A DNA stretch of 64,000 nt from Symplocastrum torsivum CPER-KK1 (GTDB lineage: Bacteria; Cyanobacteriota; Cyanobacteriia; Cyanobacteriales; Coleofasciculaceae), in the NCBI GenBank assembly GCA_019358875.1, contig JAHHIF010000023.1, positions 46,376 to 110,375 on the forward strand. The letters run 5' to 3'. A model generated the notes under the pieces. It worked only from the letters and a program-made list of their open reading frames with translations, was not told where the DNA came from and ran no database searches. A program made the translations under genes and the position numbers. Each line of letters opens with the position of its first letter. Positions within the stretch are counted from its first letter, which is position 1. Positions 35,153 through 46,400 of the stretch are shown piece after piece.

Positions 35153-35944
35153 ATGTGCCGATTACTTGGCTACCTTGGGCCAGCGATTCAACTTGACCAC
35201 CTACTGTACAAACCAGAACATTCGCTGGTTGTCCAGAGTTACCAACCCAAAGAGATGACTTCTGGAGTCGTCAATGCTGATGGGTTAGGAATCGGTTGGT
35301 ATCCCACTGAAGGGAATGCTGACCCCTTCACCTACAAAAGCACAGTACCGATTTGGAATGATACTAACCTTCCTGAACTAAGCCGTTACATTCAGTCGAA
35401 ATGTGCGCTGGGGTATGTCCGCAGTGCAACAGCAGGTCAGGCATTAGATTTAAGTAACTGTCAGCCGTTTCGGGATAATCGCCTTTTATTTATCCACAAC
35501 GGTAACATTGAAAAGTTCCGTTCGACTTTATATCGGCCAATACGCGATCGCCTAAGTGATGCTGTTTACCAATCCATCAACGGCACTACTGACTCCGAAC
35601 ACATCTTCGCCCTGATTGTCAACACATTGCAAGCCTTGCCAGATACCACAATCGCCAAGGCATTAGAAACAACATTGATGACCCTAACTGAGTTAGCAAA
35701 AGCCCATTCTGTGAGCTTTTCTGGCAATGTGGTTATCAGTGATGGACATCATCTTATCGCCAGTCGCTATGCTCATGGCACTTCTACACCTTCACTCTAC
35801 TGGTTGAGGGATGACCCGATGTACCCAAATGCAGTAATTATTGCTTCTGAACCGCTATTCACTGGTAATTGGAACAGTTGTCCGGAGAGTAGTATTTTCA
35901 GTGTGGGAGAAAATCTTGAAGTCTACATCCATCAACTCGTGTAA
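35153..35944 (+). CDS. egtC: Ergothioneine biosynthesis class II glutamine amidotransferase
   Basis: A 263-residue Ntn-fold protein with the N-terminal catalytic Cys2 (MCRLLGYLG) exposed after Met removal. Family segments: NADGLGIGWY, GYVRSATAG, NCQPF and FIHNGNIEKF. In the mycobacterial pathway EgtC removes the gamma-glutamyl group from the EgtB product. Overlap with egtB downstream and egtD 3 kb further on supports this role over other class II amidotransferases. It starts the egtCB unit. Confidence 0.9.
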   Translation: MCRLLGYLGPAIQLDHLLYKPEHSLVVQSYQPKEMTSGVVNADGLGIGWYPTEGNADPFTYKSTVPIWNDTNLPELSRYIQSKCALGYVRSATAGQALDLSNCQPFRDNRLLFIHNGNIEKFRSTLYRPIRDRLSDAVYQSINGTTDSEHIFALIVNTLQALPDTTIAKALETTLMTLTELAKAHSVSFSGNVVISDGHHLIASRYAHGTSTPSLYWLRDDPMYPNAVIIASEPLFTGNWNSCPESSIFSVGENLEVYIHQLV

Positions 35945-37193
35945 AGACGCGATCGCATCTACCCTGCATCAGTGTCGCCTCGGAACTCTAGCTCTCTTTG
36001 AAGGCATTGATGATACAGCCTTTCGTCGGCAAGCTCATCCAGACTTTAGCCCCATTGGTTGGCATTTAGGTCACATTGCCTTCATTGAAGCCTATTGGAT
36101 ACTAGAGCGTTGTGCTGGCTTAGCACCGATGTTTCCCCAATATCATAAGCTGTTTGCGGCTGATGGTTTACCCAAGTGCGAACGTGAGAACCTACCAGCC
36201 TTTTCAGACGTTTGCGATTATCTGGATACCGTCAGAAGTAAAGTATTGAGCTACCTGGAAACCGCGCCCCTAGCCAATCAAGAACGCTTGTGGCGATTTT
36301 TGATTCAACATGAGAGCCAGCATAGTGAAATCATTGCCTTTATTTTGCAACTACAACGCTGGCACCATTTAGAACGGCATCAGGAGATGTGGGTGAGGGG
36401 ACGTGCCAAACCTTTGCCTTCAGACTTGCAACCCCCAACGGAGATGCTTGAAATTCCTGCGGGTGAGTTTGAGATGGGGAACGACTCCATTGACGCCTTG
36501 GATAATGAGCGCGTGCTTCATCGTGTCTATCTGGACACTTACTGGATTGACCGCTATCCCGTCACCTGCAAACAGTACCGAGTATTTATGGAGGCAGGTG
36601 GCTACCAAAATTCTCAATGGTGGTCAACGGCTGGCTGGCAATGGTTGCAAGAGAATCCCGTGCAAGAACCCCTCTACTGGTCATTTGCCCCAACTTGGGA
36701 TAATCACCCTGTCTGCGGTGTTAGTTGGTACGAAGCTGATGCCTATGCCCGCTTTGTTGGAAAGCGATTACCAACAGAGGCAGAATGGGAAAAAGCCGCT
36801 AGTTGGGACACGAGGCTTGGGTGCCATCGTACCTACCCTTGGGGAGAAGCATCACCTCAAACTCACCATTGCAACCATGATCAAACCACCCGACAAACAA
36901 CACCCGTCAATGCGTATCCAGCAGGACAAAGCGCCTATGGTTGTTACGACATGCTAGGGAATGTTTGGGAGTGGACATCAAGTTGGTTTGATGGCTACGA
37001 GGGATTCGTTAGCTATCCTTATCGAGGCTATTCCCAGGTGTATTTCGACGGACAGCACCGAGTTTTGAAAGGAGGTAGTTGGGCAACTCGTCCATGGGCA
37101 ATGCGATCGAGCTTTCGCAACTGGTATTATCCAAGCATCCGTCAGATTTTGGCAGGGTTTCGCTGTGCTTATGATGCTGATGGAGTCAAGTGA
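35916..37193 (+). CDS. egtB: Ergothioneine biosynthesis sulfoxide synthase
   Basis: A 425-residue iron enzyme that forms the C-S bond between trimethylhistidine (hercynine) and a thiol donor using oxygen. The N-terminal DinB-like domain carries the iron ligands: GWHLGHIAFIEAYW and the HxxxH in IQHESQHSEII. The C-terminal FGE/SUMF1-like domain (~165-425) has IPAGEFEMG, RLPTEAEWEKAA and NVWEWTSSWF. No ATG fits: TTG 35916 has GGGAG 6 bp before it and is chosen; GTG 35901 is an alternative. Either way the gene overlaps egtC by 29-44 bp, so the two are translationally coupled. Confidence 0.93.
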   Translation: MKSTSINSCKDAIASTLHQCRLGTLALFEGIDDTAFRRQAHPDFSPIGWHLGHIAFIEAYWILERCAGLAPMFPQYHKLFAADGLPKCERENLPAFSDVCDYLDTVRSKVLSYLETAPLANQERLWRFLIQHESQHSEIIAFILQLQRWHHLERHQEMWVRGRAKPLPSDLQPPTEMLEIPAGEFEMGNDSIDALDNERVLHRVYLDTYWIDRYPVTCKQYRVFMEAGGYQNSQWWSTAGWQWLQENPVQEPLYWSFAPTWDNHPVCGVSWYEADAYARFVGKRLPTEAEWEKAASWDTRLGCHRTYPWGEASPQTHHCNHDQTTRQTTPVNAYPAGQSAYGCYDMLGNVWEWTSSWFDGYEGFVSYPYRGYSQVYFDGQHRVLKGGSWATRPWAMRSSFRNWYYPSIRQILAGFRCAYDADGVK

Positions 37194-37270
37194 CATACTC
37201 CAGGCGTTCGTGGCTACGCAACAGAACGCTGGCTTCTCTTAGAAAATTCATCACACCGATCAATCCTTGT

Positions 37271-37310
37271 GCAGGGGGTTTGGGCGGAAAGCCCCCTGCG
37301 CCTGGTTTTT
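37271..37310 (+). terminator. Rho-independent terminator of egtCB
   Basis: GCAGGGGG (37271-37278) pairs with CCCCCTGC (37292-37299), then a T5 run at ~37306-37310, about 75 bp after the egtB stop. Confidence 0.7.
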
Positions 37311-37368
37311 CTACCAACGACTATTTTCGCTTAAGCTCGTGCCATTCCACCTAAACCACTGAAGCTGA

Positions 37369-38418
37369 CTAATGGGTACGTGCCATGGAACGCTTACTCT
37401 CTTGCTTCCATGCCTTAATTCCACCTTTGACTTGAGTTCCCTTGATTCCCGCCTTTTTTAGCAGTATCAGCGCCCTAGCAGAATGTTTGCTCGATGTGCC
37501 GTAGGTAATCAATTGGCGACCTTTGAGCAATGACTTAATTTTGGCAGTACCTTTTCCCTTTTCAATGTCTGTTAATGGTACAAGTACTGCCCCTGGAAGA
37601 TGAGAAACGTCATACTCGTTTTTGTCACGAACATCCACTAGCACGTAATTCTTGGACTTGCGATCGATCAACTGCTTGACTTGCTTAACATCGATCTGAG
37701 GTACCTTGGCTTCCTGAACGGCGTACCCCAAAATTGGCAAATCTGACGCATACTCTAACGGTACACCAGCTTCAATGACTGGTCTAAGCAAATCCGGGTC
37801 TTGACGCACAGCAAACACAGAAGCGACTACTCCTACTGCGATGACAACGCCACAACTAGACAATAACAGTGGCATTTTAGAGCGTGACTTAACCGGGATG
37901 AGTTGAGGTCGAGACATATCCTCTAGGGAATACTGAGGAATCGCTGGATCGATTTCTTTGCTCCATGCGTCAAGACCACCTGTGACATTAATACCAGATA
38001 TTCCTTCTTCCTTAAGTAGGGCAAGCGTTTTTGCTGAGCGCACACCCATCTTACAGATGACAATTAAGTGAGGAGTATTGTCTGGGCTAGCATTACGCTT
38101 GTCTTCCAGCAATTGTTTAATTTTTGCAATGCCTTCTCCATTCTGGATTTGTGGAAAAGGAACGAGAACCCACCCCGGAAGCTGAGCAATTTCGTGTTCA
38201 TTGGGGTTACGAACATCCACTAGCACTAAACTTTTCGTCTGAGCATCGAGTAGTTCCTTCAGTTCTTGTACACTAATTTGGGGAACTTGTGATTGCAACG
38301 GCTGATTCCCAGCAAGCGATTCCCCTGAGACTTCGCCTACAAACCCATCTCTAGGGTTTGATTTAAACAGATTTGTTTTGGAATCCATCATGGTTGGCTG
38401 AGTCCTTACCTCACTCAA
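37369..38418 (-). CDS. Membrane-anchored double-rhodanese protein
   Basis: A 349-residue protein with a rhodanese domain (~45-160: VDVRNPNEHEIAQLPGW, ICKMGVRSAKTL with the catalytic Cys, ending AWSKEIDPAIPQY like the MoeZ/MoeBR C-terminus), one membrane helix (~185-207) and a second rhodanese domain (~240-340). In the second, the active-site loop reads ITYGTSSKHSA with no Cys, so it should be catalytically dead. The topology would put the active domain and the dead domain on opposite sides of the membrane. It lies between egtB and egtD on the opposite strand. Confidence 0.85.
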   Translation of the reverse strand: MSEVRTQPTMMDSKTNLFKSNPRDGFVGEVSGESLAGNQPLQSQVPQISVQELKELLDAQTKSLVLVDVRNPNEHEIAQLPGWVLVPFPQIQNGEGIAKIKQLLEDKRNASPDNTPHLIVICKMGVRSAKTLALLKEEGISGINVTGGLDAWSKEIDPAIPQYSLEDMSRPQLIPVKSRSKMPLLLSSCGVVIAVGVVASVFAVRQDPDLLRPVIEAGVPLEYASDLPILGYAVQEAKVPQIDVKQVKQLIDRKSKNYVLVDVRDKNEYDVSHLPGAVLVPLTDIEKGKGTAKIKSLLKGRQLITYGTSSKHSARALILLKKAGIKGTQVKGGIKAWKQESKRSMARTH

Positions 38419-39134
38419 TACAATTAGCTTTTAGAAAATAAATGTGGTTGTAAATCTTAGTGATGTACCTATTTAAGCGGCTAAGTTTTGCAGGTTTAGT
38501 CTATCGCCTTCTAAAACAAAGCCTGATAGTTATAGATTAATCACACTATGCCAAAATACCGATATAACTAAAAATTATTATTGAATACTTTATGGACAAA
38601 CTCCTTGTTTAAAGTAGGAGTGAAATAACATTTGTGTGAGAAATAACTCAATACAGGAATGTTAAACGGTTGTACTGTTTTTCGGAGAGTCGTAGAAATT
38701 TTCAGGGAAGCTTTCCGATGAGAACACGTTGATAGGTTAGGGGTGTAAAGCCGTCCATCCCTGTAGTGGCTAGATTTGCCCTAGTCGGGATGTACCCAAT
38801 TTTCAGTCGGTAGCCTTGATCGAGTAACGTCCGGATGCTGAGCGAAAAATTGGTTACAACTGCTTAGTTCTGGTGGTTGAGCAACCCACTCATGGGCGAT
38901 CCTTTGAAATGCTTATCTTGGTATTATCCAAGTTTATGCTAGATTTTGCGGCTTTGTACTGTACTGGTCATGTTGATTGGTTGTAGCGTAATCAGCCTTG
39001 TTTGATCGCCGTTAATTTTGTCTTTACGAAGTCATAACCCTGTTTCTAGAGACAACAAATTAAGGGCTTAAGCTGAAACCCGATAAGCAAGGTATTTCAG
39101 TCAATTTGTAATTTAATTGTAGGGAAGAAATGCA
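38419..39134. other. Intergenic region upstream of egtD, 716 bp
   Basis: No gene seen. It contains small inverted repeats, for example GGTTG/CAACC near 38874-38886. AGGGAAG at 39121-39127 is the egtD ribosome-binding site. Confidence 0.4.
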
Positions 39135-40214
39135 ATGAGAAATCCAAATCAGAGTGCAGCTAGCGTGAGTGAAACTTACCATCAGCAATATGCTAAACCA
39201 GAAGAACGTTTACAGATTAAACAGTTAGTTAATCCTATAGCCGCCTCAGATGCTCACATCAATGCTGGTAATGATGTGATTCAAGGGTTAACTCAAACTC
39301 CTAAATCACTACCACCACACTACTTCTATGATGACCGGGGTTCGGAGCTTTTTGAACAAATCTGTGATTTACCAGAATATTATCCAACGCGGACAGAAGC
39401 GTCGATTCTGCGGCAGTATGCTGGTGAAATTGCTCAAATCACTGGTGCTTGCGAATTAGTAGAATTGGGTAGTGGTAGTTCAACAAAAACTCGCCTGTTG
39501 CTCGATGCTTACGAAGCCTTCGATTATCCATTAAGCTATTTACCAATAGATGTTAGTGCCGGAATTTTAGAAAGCAGTGCGCGACAGTTGCTATTAGATT
39601 ATCCTTCACTTCAAGTTCAGGGTTTAGTTAGCACTTATGAATTTGCGCTCAAACAGCTTATACCCCCTCAACTACCAACACGAATGATTTTTTTCTTGGG
39701 TAGTACGTTGGGTAATCTTAATCCTCAAAAGTGTGATGTCTTTTTCTCACAGATTACAGCGGCTCTAAAGGTTGGGGAGTATTTCTTGCTAGGAGTCGAT
39801 CTGCAAAAGTCAAAACAGTTGTTAGAAGCGGCTTATAACGATAGCCAGGGAGTAACGGCTGAATTTAATCTGAATATACTAGAGCATCTGAACCAACGCT
39901 TTAATGGGAACTTTGATACCCAACTATTTAAACACTGGGCATTTTATAATGAAAAGCTCAATCAAATTGAGATGCATCTGCGAAGTTTGAAGACACATCA
40001 GGTTAGATTAGAAGAAATTGACCTGACAGTTTTTTTTGAAACTGATGAAACCATAATGACGGAAATCTCTCGAAAGTTTGACTTGGATGTTATACAACAG
40101 GAACTCCAAGCAAAGGGTTTAAAACCGCTGAAAGTCTGGACTGACTCAAAACGCTGGTTTGGCTTATTGCTTTGCCAATTGCAACCCACGACATTCGCTA
40201 GTGTTGCTGATTAG
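39135..40214 (+). CDS. egtD: L-histidine N-alpha-methyltransferase
   Basis: SAM-dependent enzyme that trimethylates histidine to hercynine, the first step of ergothioneine synthesis. 359 residues. Visible family segments: LPPHYFYDDRGSELFEQI, LPEYYPTRTEASIL, the SAM-binding LVELGSGSSTKTRLLL, and FFLGSTLGNL. The C-terminal part has HLRSLKTHQV and KRWFGLLL. ATG 39135 has AGGGAAG at 39121. It is transcribed separately from egtCB, with the rhodanese gene in between. Confidence 0.95.
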   Translation: MRNPNQSAASVSETYHQQYAKPEERLQIKQLVNPIAASDAHINAGNDVIQGLTQTPKSLPPHYFYDDRGSELFEQICDLPEYYPTRTEASILRQYAGEIAQITGACELVELGSGSSTKTRLLLDAYEAFDYPLSYLPIDVSAGILESSARQLLLDYPSLQVQGLVSTYEFALKQLIPPQLPTRMIFFLGSTLGNLNPQKCDVFFSQITAALKVGEYFLLGVDLQKSKQLLEAAYNDSQGVTAEFNLNILEHLNQRFNGNFDTQLFKHWAFYNEKLNQIEMHLRSLKTHQVRLEEIDLTVFFETDETIMTEISRKFDLDVIQQELQAKGLKPLKVWTDSKRWFGLLLCQLQPTTFASVAD

Positions 40215-40491
40215 TAGTAAAAGTTTTGGTATCTTTACTGAAAGTAGGCGATCGCATCCTCACACCTTGAAGCAGAAAGCGTAAGCTGTAGATGCGATCG
40301 CTTAATTTTACACCTTTCCCGCTAGAAGACTATCAATAAAGAACCAGAGGCTGGGGATTGGCGATCGAAAGAAGACTGCATTAGAGAATCTTACGGTGGG
40401 AAGGCGGTGGCGATTGGAAACTCTCGCAACATAGCTGAGGGGAATCTACTAGCTTATCGTCTCTTACCCCTATTAATTTCAGAAGACAACG

Positions 40492-43400
40492 ATGAACACG
40501 GTACTTGCTGGTTATAACGTTATTGAAACTATTTATGAAGGGTTTACGACTTGTGTTTATCGTGCATTGAAGGAGACAGACTTTACATCTGTAATCATTA
40601 AAACTCTCAAATCTCCATGTCCTACTTTAGAAGAACTCACTCGTTTAAGACATGAATATAAAATTCTTCAATCTCTTAACGCAGAAGGAATCATTAAACC
40701 GATAGCCCTAGACCATTACCAAAATACATTATTGCTAATTTTATCAGATTTTGAAGGAGAGAGCCTCAAGACAACCATCAATACCCATAAATTTAAATCA
40801 CTATCATTTCTACAAATTGCTATTAAAATTGCTTCCACACTCTCAGTGTTGCATCAAAACAATATTATTCATAAAGACATTAAGCCTCACAATATTCTAA
40901 TCAACACCCAAAGCAACCAAGTTAAACTGATCGACTTTAGCATTTCATCACGCTTATCCAGAGAAAATCAAGCGATTAGCAATCCCAGAGAGATTGAAGG
41001 AACTCTCACTTATATGTCACCGGAGCAAACCGGACGGATGAATCGCTCAATTGATTATCGAAGTGACTTTTACTCCTTAGGTGTTACCTTCTATGAAATG
41101 CTAACGGGACAGGTTCCATTTCAGGCGACTGACCCTTTGGAATTAGTTCATTGCCATATTGCAAGAACACCAGTATCGCCAAAAGAACTGAATCCAGAGA
41201 TTCCCCAAGCAGTTTCTGACATCGTAATGAAATTATTAGCCAAAATGGCTGAAGACCGATACCAAAATGCCTTAGGACTAAAAGCTGACTTAGAAACTTG
41301 CTTAAAGATGCTACAAGAGTCTGGTGAAATTTCCCACTTCAGTATTGGTCAGTTAGATTTATATAGCCAATTTCTCCTACCGCAAAAACTTTATGGTCGC
41401 GATAGAGAAGTTAGTACTTTGATGGCTGCCTTTGAACGAGTCAGTCTTGGGGCGACTGAGATGGTATTAGTCAGCGGTTATTCGGGAATTGGTAAATCAT
41501 CTTTAGTCAATGAAGTACATAAACCCATTGTGGGTAAGCGAGGTTATTCTATTTCCGGTAAGTTTGACCAATTCAAGCGAAATATTCCTTATGCGTCTTT
41601 GATTCAAGCCTTTCAAGAATTGATGCAGCAGTTGTTAACGGAAAGTGATGACAAAATAGCAGTTTGGAAAGCTAAGCTTTTAGCAGCCTTTGGTCTTAAT
41701 GGTCAGGTTATCATTGATGTTATTCCTGAAGTTGAACGCATTGTTGGTTCTCAGCCACAGGTTCCGCAATTAGGACCGACTGAATCCCAAAACCGATTCC
41801 ATCGAATATTTCAAAAATTCATTCATGTATTCACGAAAAAAGAACATCCTCTCGTTCTCTTTCTCGATGACTTGCAGTGGGTAGATTTAGCGTCTCTGAA
41901 GTTAATTAAACTACTTGCCTGTGACTCAGGTAGTGAATATCTGTTGCTGATTGGTGCATACCGAGATAACGAAGTTAGTGCGACTCATCCGCTGATGTTG
42001 ACCTTAGAGGAAATTCAAAAATCTGGTGTAGCTGTCAACAATATCGTTCTCCAACCTTTGGAGATTACTCATGTTAAGCAATTAATCAGCGATACTCTCC
42101 GTACTGATCTAGAAAAGTCAAAGCCATTAGCTGAGTTAGTTTTTAAGAAAACCCAAGGGAATCCCTTCTTCTTAACTCAGTTGCTCAAATCTCTCTACCA
42201 GGAAAACTTGTTATATTTTAATTTCACCCAAGGCTCTTGGGAGTGGGACATCGATGGCTTACAAGACATTGATATCTCAGAGAATGTTGTCGAATTGATG
42301 GTCAACCAAATTCAAAAGCTGTCACAGAAGGCGCAGAATGTCTTGAAGTTAGCGGCTTGCATTGGAGACAAGTTTACTTTAGATGTCTTAGCTATTGTCA
42401 GTGAGAAATCTCAGTCAGAAACCGCAAAGGATTTGTGGGAAGCACTACAATCCGGTTTGATTCTACCTCTTTCTGAGGCTTATAAAATTCCACTGGCGTT
42501 TGACTTAGAAGTCTCTCCTACTCAGCAGATTCAGCCATTAAAAGTTGGATATAAATTTCTGCATGACCGTGTGCAACAAGCGGCTTATTGCCTCATCCCA
42601 AATTCGCTCCAAAAAGAAACTCATCTAAAAATCGGTCAGTTGCTACTACGAAAAACTACGATTGAAGAACGAAAGAACAATATCTTTGCTTTAGTCAACC
42701 AACTCAATTACGGTAGCGACTTACTTACCTTAGATTCAGAAAAATATGAGCTAGCTGAACTGAATTTAATAGCTGGTCAGAAGGCAAAAGCAGCGACAGC
42801 TTATGAGTCTGCTATCCGCTATCTAAAGGTGGGTTTGAGCCTACTGCAAGCTTCTAGCTGGCATCAGCGTTATGAACTCACTTTAGCTCTACATCAGGAA
42901 GCCGCAGAAGTAGCATTTCTTAATGGTGATTTTGAGCAAATGGAGCAACTAGCGGCGGTAGTGCTGCAACAAGCCAAAACGCAGTTGGATAAAGTGAAAA
43001 CTTATGAGGTACAAATTAAAACCTGTGAAGTTCAAAGAAAACTACTCGAAGCCGTGAAGCTTGGTCTGCAAGTTCTGGACATACTGGACGTGAAACTCCC
43101 TGAATCACCGACTTCATTAGATATTCAGCAAGCTATCAAGACAACAACAGAAAATTTGGCAGGGAAAGGCATAGACGATTTAATTCATCTGCCGCCAATG
43201 ACAGATACAAACAAGCTGGCAGCCTTTCGACTCATAGCCAGTTTAGTTCCTGCTGCCTACCAATCTGCACCTGAACTATTTATCTTGATGGCTTGCCAGC
43301 AAGTCAATTTATCCGTTCAATATGGAAATAATCCTTTGTCAGCTAGTGGGTTTGCTGATTATGGAGTAGTCTTCAGCGGGTTGTTACAAGATATTGAAGC

Positions 43401-46400
43401 TAGTTATAAATTTGGGCAATTGGCTTTAAACCTATTAGAACGTTTAGCTGTTCATGAGACTAGAAGCCAGACTTTGTTTAAGGTTGCAACGTTTATTATA
43501 CCCTGGAAATATCACGTCAGAGAAACTTTACCACTTTTGGAAGATGCTTACTCTAGCGGATTGGAGTGTGGAGATTTAGCACATACTGGATATTCAGGAA
43601 CTAATAAGTGTCAACACGCCTATTGGAGCGGTTCGGAGTTAAAAAGCCTGGAACAGGAAATGGCTAGATATAGTAAGGCGATCGCACACATCCATCAAGA
43701 AGCGGCATTAACGTGGCATCAAATATTTCATCAGGCAGTTTCAAACTTATTGGGATTCGCTGAAAATCCTTGCCGTTTAATTGGTGAGGCTTACAATGAA
43801 GATCAATTATTACCACTTCATATTGAAGCCAAAGAGCGGACAGCAACACATTATATATTTCTCAATAAATTAATTTTGTGTTACCTGTTTGGTGAGTTTT
43901 CTCAAGCTGTAGAAAATGCAACCCAAGCTGAACAGTATTTGTATGGTGTCAAAGGCTCTTTGGTTGTACCGTTGTTCTATTTCTACGATTCTTTAGCACA
44001 ACTAGCTATCTATCCATCATCACCACACTCACAACAAGAACACCTCTTGAGGAAAGTGATGAATAACCAGGAAAAAATGCGAAGCTGGGCAGACCATGCT
44101 CCAATGAATTTTCAGCATAAATACGAGCTTGTAGAGGCAGAGAAAGCACGAGTATTGGGTGAATACTGGCAAGCGATGGATTATTATGACCGAGCTATTG
44201 CTGGAGCGAAGGAGCAGGGATATATTCAGGAAGAAGCACTCATCAATGAACTGGCAGCAAAGTTTTATTTTGAGTGTGGTAGGGAAAAAGTAGCTCAGGT
44301 CTATTTGGCTGATGCTTACTATGGATATCTTCGCTGGGGAGCAACGGCAAAAGTCAATGATTTAGAAGCAAGATACCCTCATATTTTTCCCCAATTACCA
44401 AAGCAAGAGAGCCAAGATTTGGAGATGAACCGGACAGTTAGCTCTACGACTACAGCTAGTGTCGGCTCTCTGGATTTAGCCGCAGTTATCAAAGCGTCAC
44501 AAGCCCTTTCTGGTGAAATTGCTCTCAAAAATCTTCTGACTAAGCTAATGCGGAATGTCATGGAAAATGCTGGAGCAGAAGTAGGATTTTTGATTTTAGA
44601 AAAAACAGGGCAATTAATCATAGAAGCCTCAAGTTTCTGGCAGGGTGAGATAACGGTACAGCAATCGACACCCGTAGAAACTAGTCAGCAGCTCCCCCTA
44701 TCTATCATAAATTATGTGCGAAGCACTCAGGAGAATGTCGTACTGAACGACGCTAGTAGTGAGGGAGTATTTACAACAGATAGCTATATCAGCAACAAAA
44801 AAACAAAATCCATTTTATGCACACCAATTGTGCATCAAGGTAAACTCATTGGCATCCTTTATTTAGAAAATAACTTAACCACTAGCGCCTTCACCTTAGA
44901 GCGGCTGAAAGTTTTACAACTTTTATCCTCTCAAGCTGCAATTTCGCTTGAGAATGCGCGTCTCTATAATGATTTAGAAGAATCTAACCGAACACTAGAA
45001 GTAAAAGTAAAAGAACGAACGCAGGAGTTGCAAGAGGAAATTCGCGATCGCAAACGAGCCGAAGCCGCCGCTAAATCTGCAAACCTCGCTAAGAGCGAGT
45101 TCTTGGCGAACATGAGTCATGAGCTGAGAACTCCACTCAATGGCATTTTGGGCTATACCCAAATTCTCAAAAAAGATAAAACATTAACTAACCAGCAACA
45201 AAATGGTATTGGCATCATTCATCAATGTGGCGAACATCTGCTCACACTCATTAATGACATTTTAGACCTCTCGAAAATTGAAGCCCGGAAAATGGAACTT
45301 TATCCAAAAGATTTCAATTTTGCTGAATTTCTTGAGGGAATTGCTGAAATATGTCGGGTTCGGGCAGAGCAAAAGGGAACGTCATTACTCTACCAAACGC
45401 TTTCTCCACTTCCAAAAGCGATTCGAGCTGATGATAAACGCTTGCGGCAAGTTTTAATTAACTTACTTAGCAATGCTGTCAAGTTTACAGAAGAAGGCAG
45501 CATAACATTCAAAGTGGGGTATCAGGAGGGTAAACTCCGGTTTCAAGTAGAAGATACAGGCGTTGGCATTGCACCAGAGCAATTAGAAGAAATCTTTTTG
45601 CCATTCCAGCAGGTGGGTGAAGATAGGCGTAAAACAGAAGGAACGGGACTGGGACTAGCAATTAGCCGTCAACTAGTCCGGATGATGGGCGGTGACTTGA
45701 AAGTAAAGAGTACCTTAGGACAAGGAAGTGTTTTCTGGGTGGATCTGGATTTGCCTGAGATACCCCATCGCGCTGATATTGCCAAGACGCATAAAGGTAA
45801 CATCATTGGTTTTAAAGGTTCTAAGCCGAAGGTTTTGGTAGTAGATGACAAGTGGGCAAACCGCTCTGTCTTAGTTAATCTATTAGAGCCTATAGGATTT
45901 GAAGTTGTTGAAGCGATTGATGGTCGAGATGGCTTGAATAAAGCGCGTGAGTTTAAGCCCAACGTAATATTCATGGATTTGGTCATGAATGTGATGGATG
46001 GCTTTGAAGCAACCCGTCGCCTCAGGATGTTACCAGATTTAATAAATGTAGTAGTGATTGCCATCTCCGCTAGCGTTTTTAATTTTGATCAGCAGCAGAG
46101 TCGAGAAGTCGGCTGCGATGATTTTTTGCCCAAGCCAGTTCAGGAGTCAGACCTTTTAGAAAAATTACGACTTCACTTAAAATTAGAATGGATTTATGAA
46201 GAAACAAGAGACGAAAGGCAGGCTGCAAATCAGGCTAATTCAAGCTCAGAAACTCAAAATCAAGAACTGATACCTCCCCCTATTAAGGAATTAGATATTT
46301 TAATAGATTTAGCTATGAGAGGTGACCTCAGGGGTATCATCGAGCAAATCACAAGACTAGAGGCGTTAGAGCCGCAATGGATACCCTTTACAAACCATCT

